This document shows, piece by piece, positions 48,401-55,999 of a stretch of 64,000 nt of DNA. Positions within the stretch are counted from its first letter, which is position 1. Every line of letters starts with the position of its first letter. The position numbers were made by a program, and so were the translations under genes. The notes under the pieces were generated by a model. That model searched no databases. It was not told where the DNA came from and worked only from the letters and a program-made list of their open reading frames with translations. Source of the DNA: Liolophura sinensis (taxonomy: Eukaryota; Mollusca; Polyplacophora; Chitonida; Chitonidae); NCBI RefSeq assembly GCF_032854445.1, contig NC_088298.1:6995504-7059503 (forward strand), in the 5' to 3' direction.

Positions 48401-51400
48401 GCGAGAATTCTTGTGGTGTGAACCACAGCCCTTCACCAGCTATCTGCTGTTTTATCGTCATACCATCACACAAGCTTTCTTATGGCGTGAACCACAGCCC
48501 TTCACCCGCTATCTGCTGTTTTATCGTCATACCATCACACAAGCTTTCTTGTGCTGTGAACAACAGCCCTTCACCAGCCATCCGACAAACACCCTAACGT
48601 AAAGCTGCAAACACGCCATCGCCTGCTGAAATCAGGCCTGTGAACTCATAGGTCAGAGGTCCATTAGTTGTGAACAGAACAAAACCTAAGTACCTTAATT
48701 CCTCAACCTTTTCACATATGAAAAGGCAACTTTTCAGTGGAATTTATCCACATTTTTGATTTGATTTTGGAGACAAAAATAAATTGGTGGGATTGACCAG
48801 TGTCAGGGCACCAACAAAAGTATAATTTTATCAGTCTACACAGAAAAATGCCTTCAGACTATGCTTGAATAAACACTTTGCAAACATGCAAAAAGGTTGA
48901 AGAATTAGAGTAAAGGCATTGAAAGTTTATTAAATAAATCTGTTTGACACAGAAGTACTTTTAAAACTTGACACTATAGAATAAAGACGATTTAATTTTC
49001 AATGAACACTCAACCTTGGTACTGCATGGTAACAGACAGAATTTACATGTCCTTGGCTTTGAAGGGATCAATTTTTCATCCCCCAGTCACAAGGGAGAGA
49101 ATCCAAAAATAATCTCACCAAGATCAATCGCTGTCCAGTTGCGTCCCTTTTCTATATGTATTGTCGGGTCTGCACTCCCCTTTTTTTCTCTTGTACTGAA
49201 AGGAGGGTAAATGTGAATTAGACATATTGGTCTTCACAAAATGATGAGGCACACGATTAATACTATTCTTAGAATGACTATGAATCAACAACTGACGTGC
49301 CAAGAACTGAATAACTGACACTGACTGACTTTCTTTCTTTAAAAAATGGTCTCCTTGTGGTCTAACAAGAATTGATTGATTGTTGAATGGACTGATTTTT
49401 CTTTTCTATGTGTTTTCATGGTTTATGAGTGTCTTTAATTGAGCGACCTTTTTCTTTGTTTATTCAACAACATCTCTGACCAACAGATTGAATGATCTTG
49501 CTTTGAGTCATGTCTTTTCTCAAATCTACTCAAGAAATTCTTTGACTAATGAAATAACCTCTATTTTGGTTTATGTCTTTTGTGTGGTGTACTGAAGAAT
49601 ATATGTCTCATATTGGAAGGCATTTCTATGTTGAGGAAACTTGGCAGACACTGCAGGAAACCTGCCACAACCTGGAGAAAAACTCACCATCTGGCCGTTC
49701 ACCTCATGAAACTTCACACCTAAAACCCTAACAAAAACAGACACATGAAGGTCACACTTTCAAACCTACAGCTATCTGAACGATGGGTAATCTCCAACAG
49801 AAACCATCACACAACCCTAACTAAGGGAGTAGAAGTTTCTCTTTGTTTAACTGGGGTTTAAAATAGCTTTCAACTTTTTTCTGTCATGTCACAACAGTGT
49901 CTCCTTGTAGCAGAGCGGACCTACTGCTAATATAATTATAGTGGTCCGTCACAGGAACACCATGTCTAAGACACCAGACATGACGACCCATCCAGTCACG
50001 TTTGACCGTCACAAGGCAGACCCCTTACTTCTCCACTTCTTCTAATAAGTATTGTTGTTATAAGTATGACTAGATTGGGGACTGACCACTGGTGACACTG
50101 TTTATGATGAAGATTATCTCCCTGCTGTGCCAATACAGCCGGTAAACAACCTGTTCATAGTATTTATTTGTCTTTTAGTTATTCATTTGATTGATGTCTT
50201 TCGCCATACTCAAGAACATTTCACTTATATGATGGCGGCCAGCATTATGGTGGCAAGAAAACAGGCAGAGCCTAGGAAAAACCCACAACCATCCACAGGT
50301 TGCTGGAAGGCCTTCCCACGTACAGCCGGAGAGGAAGCCAGCATGAGCTGGACTTGAATTCACAGCGATCACAATGATAAGAGGCTCCTGGGTCATTAGG
50401 GTGCTCCAGCATGCTAACCAACTTAGCCATGAAGGCCCCTATTTGTTTATTTGATAGGTGTCTTATATGTATGTGGTACCCGAGGATAATACACTTACAC
50501 AATGGTAGACAGGAGGAAGGAAACAGACGAAAAGACACGAACATCCACATCTGCTGTCCCATGTATGACTGGTGAAGAGGCCAGCATGAGTCAGACTTGA
50601 ACTCAGAATGCCTAGGATCATAGTATGTAGGTATGCTCGGGGGTTTTACGTCATACTTACTTCATAATTTTTCAGTCATACATGTATGACGAGGAGTGTA
50701 CAATTATTGTGTGTACATACCTCAATCCCTCAACCTTTCCTCACATATGCAACTTTCAGTGCAATTTATGTATATTTTTACTTTCATTTTGGAGACAAAA
50801 CTACATTGGTTGGATTGGCAAGTCTCAGAGCTTCAAAAAGTTTTGTGGCAGGGCGTATCCATGCCGCCAATGTGTTGCTGCCACTGAAGTATCATGCCAA
50901 AGACAACAGATATGACATCTCACCTAGACACATTATACCGACACTGGGCCAACCAATCCCGTTTCCTTGCTCTAACCCCTTAGTGCTGAATGTCAAGCAA
51001 GGCAGGAGCATGTAACATTTTAAAAAGTCTTTGGTATGACCTGACCCAGGTTTGATCCGGGGACTCCCGACTTCGAAGTGGATGTTCTAACCATTAGACC
51101 ACATTAGTGATCCAGGATAATAGTAAATAGAGCACTTACTATCCAGTGAATGATCTCTGTGAGGGCAGTGTTGTGTCGCAACGACATTGCTGTCAGCAGA
51201 ACCAGGTAGTCCACATAATGAAACTCCTCAGGAATACGAATCACACAAATGTCCTTGGCCTTCTCCTCTGTCAGCAAGGTTACCAGGTCACCAAGGTCAA
51301 ATACTCCCTCCTTCCCCCTACCAGCGAAAATAAACAAACGATTGATTTATATTTTTATTTATTTGATTGGTGTTTTATGCGATACTCTAGAGTATTTCAC

Positions 51401-54387
51401 TTACGTGACGGTGGCCAGCATTATGGTGGGTGGAAACCAGGCAGAGCCTGAGGGAAACCCACAACCATCCACAGGTGCTGAGAGACCTTCCCACGTACAC
51501 TGGAGAGGAAGCCAGCATGAGCTGGATTTGAACTCACGGCGACCGCATTGGTAAAAATGATTGAAGTAATTTTAGATCAAAATCTATATATTTCAAAATC
51601 ATACTTTTGAAAAGAAATTGGTTAATGCACAAAAAGTCTCTAAACATGCCCTTAAAATTAACCTCGTCAAATGAAATTTTGGTTGGACCATGCTCTGGTT
51701 TGTGATTTATCAACATTTAATTCAGTTACTTGTGACTGTGGTCACATTTATATTTAATTATCTGTTTACTTAATTCTTTTTAACACCATACTCAAAATTT
51801 TTTCACCTCTCTGATGGCAGTCAGATTTATGGTTGGATGAAATCAAAGTGCCCAGTGAAAACCATTGACCTTTGGCAAGTCACTGATGGACTTTCCTACA
51901 TGTGACCCATACCATATTGGTGAAAGAGAAGTGGTCATCAACAAACGTTAGACTGCACAAATTGTCACAGAGTACATTGTGTCATCGACCTATTGTTGTC
52001 ATGAAGCCACATGAACGTCACAAGTACAGCCATAGCCGGGCAATGTCTTACATTTATAAACAGCCTTCTAAACCTATGGCTTCTACTACATGTAGATCCT
52101 ATGAAGTAAAATGAACATAAACCTTAAAGCTGTATGATTATGTTTTCCACAATTTAACTGAAGGATTAGCTAATATTAAGAAGGACAAAGTAGTAATCTC
52201 AGATGAAACTTGACCTATTTGCACACTGGAGAGAGCCACTTTGCAATTATTTTAACCCCTGAAGAAATTTGATGTAAACTACAAAATTCATTCAGAATTT
52301 CTTTCTCTAAATCTGATGCCATGCAATCTACAAATCCACTGAAGTTAAGGATGTTTACATCTTCACTTACTACTATTAAACTTGTATTGACTTCCCAAAT
52401 TAACCCTTTAAATACGGAACAAATGAAATTCATACAACAACAATCTTGATAATTCACAAACCGAGGTCTGGTTGAATTCTGTAGGAAGTGTTTACGAAAA
52501 ATTGCCTTTCTGAAAAAAGTCCACATTGAAGTAAATGCTGAACTTTCAGGCAATGTGGCATGATTATCTCCCAGTATCTACGGACCCAACAGGTATATAG
52601 CATCAGACCAACTGGTACACTCCTCATCATTTTCATGTGTTACATTGCACAACTGTGTCATTAAATACTATACTCGAACATATTCCTCTTAAACACCAAG
52701 GATTAGTTTTACTTGTGAAGAAAAAGGAAGTGTCCGGGATAAACCACAGACCATTGATAAGTTCACCATGAACTTCCCCATGTAAATGGCATATATAATT
52801 GCATGCAATATCCAAGCCATATTTGTGATGTTCAAGTACCATCATCTGCTAATTTTCACCAAGGCCTATACAACAGTGCTAGCAAGGGTGGAAACAGGGT
52901 AAGACTGCTGTTTTATCCTTACTAAGAAACATTTCACTTATAGTTAAAGCAAAAATGAGCAGAAGTCTAAGGAAGACCACATCTCATCAGTTGTCAGAAA
53001 ACTAGATATAAGCTTGATCCTAAGAGTGGATCATGATTCAAAATGGAGACATCTGGCATGGAAGTATGTAGTCTATTGAGGAATTCTACTGTCGATAATA
53101 TTCCATCATAATAGATAAGGTAATAAATCATTATGGTTTTAAACATTTCACATTAAATTTTGTTTTTGCTTTCATGAATTTTGCCTGTGAGTATTTAGTG
53201 TTCTATTACAAGTATAGGCAAAGCTATCTAACGTTAACTACCAAGGGAATATAACTTTGTGCAGTTCCATACACTGGCCTATGTATGGTATATCGTGACA
53301 TACTTGTGAGTGGTATAGGGGGTATGTAAGAGGGTTTCTCTTCATCCCAGTCACTCTCATAATCAGGGAACTCTTCAATGTCAATCATTAGGTCGTCCTC
53401 CGGTTGTTTAGAGTCAGAAATGACATTCACTTTCTCTGCATATTTAGACACTTCCGAATACATCCTGGACTGTTCTTCAATATCAGTTCCAACAGGCTTT
53501 TGTGACTCTGAAGTTTTTTTGCCCTTTCCTCTGACATGTCCATCCTCAGAGTAATATTCCGCATGGTCCAAAACTTCTTGAATTGCTGTGTTTTCTAGTT
53601 CTGAGTCAGACACATCATCCAACTCATTTTCCGAGTCAGATGATGAGCTTGAGGAATTAGAGGAATCCACCAGCAAGTCGTCAGTTCCTGTTGACTTTTC
53701 TAACTGTCTGGATGTTGTTGATCTATGCGCATCAGACCCTTTAGCTGTAGTCTTGAAATCATCTCTCATTTCTTGCAACCACTCTTTAACTTCATCCGAT
53801 TCAATTTTATCCACAGTTTTTGTTATATCATTTGATGAATCGGACTTATCCCCATTACTCGGTGAAGTTTTATCACAGAAATCTCTATATATGTACACCT
53901 GATTCGACCTGGAATTCAAAGCGACCGGAACCTTTTCAATCTGGCTTGACTTTAAATCCCGATGCACTTTCCTGGAGAAAATACTTTTGCTGTTGTTGTA
54001 GAGGCTCCGGTGATTCTTTTCAACACCAGTAAACCGGTGATGGAAACACCGTAATTCATTCACAGAGTTGTCCACTGACCACATAGATCGAGTCTGCATG
54101 TGATATGTTAATCGGTGGGAGAGCCCAAAGCTAATCGGGTCTAGAGAACATCCAGGGCTTCTTGTAAACAACGTTCCCGCACGTGGAAACGCAAACGGGA
54201 TTTTGACAGATGAAATGTACGGATGTAACTTCGGAGAGCAAAGAGTCTGTGCTGTGGTGTTCTGCTGGCTTTCCCCACCGCACCCGTTCGAGACGCATGT
54301 CTGGAATGATTCCGTATCGCACGGTAAACACGTCACGACCGAAAGGGTCTGTTTTCTCGAAAACAGTTGCACAGTTCGGCTCAACAT
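45232..54387 (-). CDS. MALSU1: MALSU1-like mitochondrial ribosome assembly/silencing factor (whole gene, 4 coding exons)
   Basis: Proteins of the RsfS/DUF143 family bind uL14 on the large ribosomal subunit and block premature joining of the subunits; the animal member MALSU1 acts in mitochondria. I assembled four exons by hand: 54387-53242, 51310-51140, 49195-49119 and 45422-45232. Exons 2 to 4 give the family pattern in order: an AKDICVIRIPEE-like strand, a VDYLVLLT strand followed by SLRH, then YK, DPTIHIE, NWTAIDLG, and finally NIALHIM with REEYDIETLW. Spacing matches my memory of human MALSU1. The product would be about 527 residues against about 234 in human, nearly all the excess being in exon 1. 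Exon 3 needs a one-base correction to read through. Introns are about 1.9, 1.9 and 3.7 kb. The identification rests on remembered family sequence, not a search, but the pattern is strong. Confidence 0.85.
45450..46880. mobile_element. DNA-transposon-like sequences in MALSU1 intron 3
   Basis: CAGGGTTCGTACAGG starts at 45453, followed by a Lys/Phe-poor GAAAA/TTTTC-rich stretch. Near the other side are TCAAGTACTTTCAAGGACCT (46769), TTCAAGCACTTTCCAGTCCT (46807) and AAATTCAAGTACTTTCAA (46843). These words are ones I associate with the ends of common invertebrate DNA transposons. A second terminus-like CGAGCGGAAGCCCTG-type end lies near 46683-46697. No transposase and no exact inverted repeat pair confirmed. 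Confidence 0.4.
46885..48597. repeat. 69-bp minisatellite, about 25 units, in MALSU1 intron 3
   Basis: The unit is TTGTGGTGTGAACCACAGCC, CTTCACCAGCTATCTGCTGT, TTTATCG then one of two ends: CCATACCACTAGGCGAGAATTC or TCATACCATCACACAAGCTTTC. Each unit contains a perfect 6-bp stem, TGTGGT-GTGA-ACCACA. The period is a multiple of three and lacks stops in several frames, which creates open frames of up to about 400 codons that are not genes. The units are well kept at the core, so the array is fairly young. Confidence 0.97.
48600..49118 (-). other. Intron 3 of the MALSU1-like gene, part between array and exon 3
   Basis: No repeat recognised. It ends at the exon 3 donor GTGAGA (49118). Confidence 0.5.
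49119..49195 (-). CDS. MALSU1: MALSU1-like exon 3, carries a one-base frameshift at an A7G4 run
   Basis: The exon lies between CTTTCAG (acceptor, 49196) and G|GTGAGA (donor from 49118). It starts in phase 0 with Tyr-Lys, as expected after exon 2, but that frame ends in TGA at 49126-49124. The next frame gives GSADPTIHIEKGRNWTAIDLG, the conserved middle of the domain, and ends in the phase that exon 4 requires. Length is 77 bases, and 76 would keep both phases. The switch falls in seven A followed by four G (plus strand 49177-49187), and losing one base of either run restores the frame and the spacing to the DP motif. This is either a homopolymer error in the assembly or a true null allele. 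With the two other domain exons intact, I favour the error. Confidence 0.8.
49196..50160 (-). other. Intron 2 of the MALSU1-like gene, part nearest exon 3
   Basis: Mostly unique; AGACACCAGACATGACGACC near 49970 and ATCCAGTCACG resemble the SINE-2 central segment. Confidence 0.45.
50160..50441 (-). mobile_element. SINE-1, near full length, in MALSU1 intron 2
   Basis: The reversed tail and CATACTCAAGAACATTTCAC, ATGATGGCGGCCAGCATTAT, ATCCACAGGTTGCTGGAAGG, AGCTGGACTTGAATTCACAG and the head end near CCATGAAGGCCCC. Confidence 0.85.
50443..50625 (-). mobile_element. SINE-1, second diverged copy directly behind the first
   Basis: TTTGTTTATTTGATAGGTGT, ACACTTACACAATGGTAGAC, GGAGGAAGGAAAC and GAGTCAGACTTGAACTCAGA. 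More diverged than its neighbour. Confidence 0.7.
50635..51112 (-). mobile_element. SINE-2-like long copy in MALSU1 intron 2
   Basis: The tRNA-like head is at the right end (complement of TTCTAACCATTAGACCAC and GTTTGATCCGGGGACTCCC). The body includes CACATTATACCGACACTGGG and GCTGAATGTCAAGCAAGGC; the reversed tail is near 50645 (TTTTACGTCATACTTAC). It includes the TGCTGCCACTGAAGTATCAT segment that also occurs alone near 28670 and, amplified, at 37245-37790. Confidence 0.65.
51140..51310 (-). CDS. MALSU1: MALSU1-like exon 2: N-terminal half of the RsfS domain
   Basis: This exon has 57 codons, phase 0 at both ends, with a consensus donor GTAAGT at 51139-51134. The residues run from EGVFDLGDLVTLL through EEKAKDICVIRIPEE and VDYLVLLTAMSLRHN to EIIHWI. 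This fits the first helix, the two beta strands and the conserved S-x-R-H of the RsfS fold; the usual G-T/S before that motif is A-M here. The acceptor is uncertain: AAG|GAG (exon from 51310) keeps phase with the exon 1 donor chosen, while TAG|GGGG (exon from 51317) has a better upstream tract but needs a phase-2 donor. A minus-strand SINE tail begins only about 30 bases upstream, so the splice site sits almost against inserted DNA. Confidence 0.85.
51345..51555 (-). mobile_element. SINE-1 in MALSU1 intron 1, abutting exon 2
   Basis: The reversed tail TTTATTTATTTGATTGGTGT, GGTGGCCAGCATTATGGTGG, ACAACCATCCACAGGTGCTG and GAGCTGGATTTGAACTCACG. Truncated at the head side near 51555. Confidence 0.9.
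51765..51905 (-). mobile_element. SINE-1-like, diverged, in MALSU1 intron 1
   Basis: AACACCATACTCAAAATTTT, CTGATGGCAGTCAGATTTAT, GGTTGGATGAAA and CCAGTGAAAACCATTGACC follow SINE-1 order in reverse. Confidence 0.6.
52640..52990 (-). mobile_element. Possible worn SINE-1 remnants in MALSU1 intron 1
   Basis: ATACTATACTCGAACATATT and GATAAACCACAGACCATTGA (52640-52800), and AAGAAACATTTCACTTATAG (near 52923) are reminiscent of SINE-1 in reverse; too diverged to be certain. Confidence 0.3.
53242..54387 (-). CDS. MALSU1: MALSU1-like exon 1: mitochondrial presequence and long acidic/Ser-rich region
   Basis: The exon gives 382 codons from the ATG at 54387. The open frame extends eight codons upstream, but without an ATG. 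The N-terminus (MLSRTVQLFSRKQTLSVV) has Arg, Lys, Ser and hydrophobic residues and no acids at first, as in a matrix-targeting presequence. Residues of about 60-200 are basic and rich in Ser and Arg. About 200-360 is strongly acidic, with a run of six serines near residues 250-260 and many Asp/Glu, and looks disordered. The final part is Pro/Tyr-rich. No domain is recognised here. I chose the donor as TTG|GTAGTT at 53242/53241 because it is phase 0 and lies just before the frame closes (stop at 53224). An A|GTATGT donor near 53305 is an alternative. Human MALSU1 has a far shorter region before its domain. Confidence 0.75.
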
Positions 54388-54430
54388 CGTCCTCCCTCCC
54401 GAAGATGGCACCCGTGGTTATTACCGCATA
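54388..54430. promoter_or_regulatory. Likely promoter side of the MALSU1-like gene, possibly bidirectional
   Basis: The MALSU1-like start codon (54387, minus) and a plus-strand open stretch ending in a donor (54622) are head-to-head with only tens of bases between them. That arrangement is common for housekeeping mitochondrial genes with shared promoters. I see no TATA box; the region is moderately GC-rich. The transcription starts cannot be placed from sequence alone. Confidence 0.35.
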
Positions 54431-54622
54431 ATACTGAAGAGTTCTGGAAACAAGAGCGACAACTCACCAGCAAACTACATGAAAATGTTTCGGAGTCAGT
54501 TACTTCCCTTGAATTACCTGCTCGAACAGAACACAAACCACACAATGAATTGACATTTAGGTCTCTCGGAGATGTAGATATCAATATAATTACGAAGATC
54601 AAAACTGAAGTATTACGTGGAG
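54400..54622 (+). CDS. Possible coding exon of a divergent neighbour gene, unidentified
   Basis: One plus-strand frame stays open across this stretch and has a protein-like composition: EEFWKQERQLTSKLHENV, then ELTFRSLGDVDINIITKIK, then TEVLRG. It stops at a strong donor, GGAG|GTAAGT, at 54622/54623. There is no in-frame ATG, so it would need an upstream exon or suffer from a base error like that in MALSU1-like exon 3. I do not recognise the protein and could not find the next exon. It may be chance, since the frame upstream overlaps MALSU1 exon 1 on the other strand. Confidence 0.3.
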
Positions 54623-54887
54623 GTAAGTTTTTTTTTTCTTTGTCAAGTACTTACATGTACGCTTAAAAGTTTTAAGAGTAGAGGATGACATTTAATGTGC
54701 ACAACTGGCGCGTTCTGCGATCTTAACGAGTGGTGGTAGCAGACCTTCAGAGGTACAGGCCCACTTCTAGGGTTAAATGTCTGGATTTGTGGCTCAGTGC
54801 TGAATAATGGAAAAACCCTCTTGAACACTGCATACAAAGAGTCCACTTTCGATAAGCACCATAGACAGGGTTGTATATGATGTCAGG

Positions 54888-55128
54888 GGAGGCTCCGCGG
54901 CCGAGTGGTTATAACGTGCAGGCTATAGTGCAGAACAATGTCTCGAGAGCCTCTCACACATGCGGACGCTAAGAGTTCAAGTCCAAGCTGGCTTCTTCTC
55001 CGGTCGTACGTGGGAAGATCTGACAGCAACCTGTCATGGTTACTGGAAGACCTTCCCATGTACAGGAAGCCAGAATGACTCACTATGACGGACTGGTGAG
55101 ACGCGAACAACTCTGCCACGGGGGCCAC
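54888..55128. mobile_element. Snap-back SINE-1: head-to-head inverted partial copies
   Basis: It begins in plus orientation (CTCCGCGGCCGAGTGGTTAT, GCTAAGAGTTCAAGTCC, CGTACGTGGGAAGATCTG). Near 55045 it switches to the reverse (GGAAGACCTTCCCATGTACA, GGAAGCCAGAATGA, CCACGGGGGCC). Both outer ends are the tRNA-like head. Confidence 0.75.
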
Positions 55129-55394
55129 TGCCAAAAAACTTAAGCACCAGTCTAACTCTCTCCTTTTGTGTATGTTTGTGTGTGTGCGTTTGTCTTTGGT
55201 TTCTATGCGGAGGCCATTACAATAACTAGGCTAGAAATCGCGTCCAGAGATCCAGACTACGCAAACACCCGCAGCATATCACCCTATATTAAATATTTCC
55301 ATAATTTTAGGCACTCGGTAAAGAAAAAGCTGATTCAGGTTTACGTTTCCATGTTCCATTATTCCCCAATGTTGTTAATTCAGGTGGATGAAGT

Positions 55395-55480
55395 GCTGTC
55401 TCGCTGCGACTGTCAGGCCCTTCACCAATGAGGTCGAGTGATCGAGTCCAGCTCTCGTGGTGTCAGCAGCGGCAATACGT
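55395..55480 (+). mobile_element. SINE-1 head fragment
   Basis: GGCCCTTCACCAATGAGGTC and GAGTGATCGAGTCCAGCTCT correspond to the B-box region. Confidence 0.5.
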
Positions 55481-55489
55481 GAACTAATC

Positions 55490-55830
55490 ATAACCGGGTT
55501 ATCTTGCTTTAATGTTATTGCATGTTAAATGTGATGACAACACAGCATTTTTGATAATAATAATTCTCGACCAGTGATGTCCTATAAATTGCAAATAACA
55601 GCGCTGCATTTTTGTTTTACCAAATTGTGCTTCAGCAATGGTGCTGGGGGGGGGGGGGGGGTAATTTGACACCTTTTAATCATTTACATGATCAGTTTAA
55701 AATAAAAGCTTAAGTGAGGTAAACTGACAAGAGGCCGTATTTCACCGATTACGTGTAACTATAATTGCCAATTATCACGCTGTCGTCGCTGCTGTGGTTT
55801 TACTAAGTCTTTTATTATCCTGCAAGGTAC
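55490..55830 (+). repeat. Dispersed element family 5, copy 4
   Basis: GGTAAACTGACAAGAGGCCG, TATTTCACCGATTACGTGTA, then GCCAATTATCACGCTGTCGT. It encloses a run of 17 or more G near 55646. Confidence 0.6.
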
Positions 55831-55866
55831 CTGGTTAAGGTCGGTGGTGTCCACTGGGCATGCTCC

Positions 55867-55936
55867 AGTTTCGTCAACCCATCAACCTGTCAACCCATCA
55901 ACCCGTCAACCCATCAACCCGTCAACCCATCAACCT
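55867..55936. repeat. 16-bp minisatellite (two 8-bp halves), about 4.5 copies
   Basis: CGTCAACCCATCAACC repeated with single changes. Confidence 0.9.
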
Positions 55937-55999
55937 GAACGCGGCCATATAAGACAAAAATTCCTGAGCACGGAGGACCAATTAGTTATTTAATCGGTC

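Noticed and set aside
47238-48597. Open frames of 346 and 404 codons on the plus strand and up to 259 codons on the minus strand
   Set aside because: They follow from a 69-bp tandem unit (a multiple of three) without stops in several frames and lie inside an intron; the translation is a simple 23-residue repeat in every frame.
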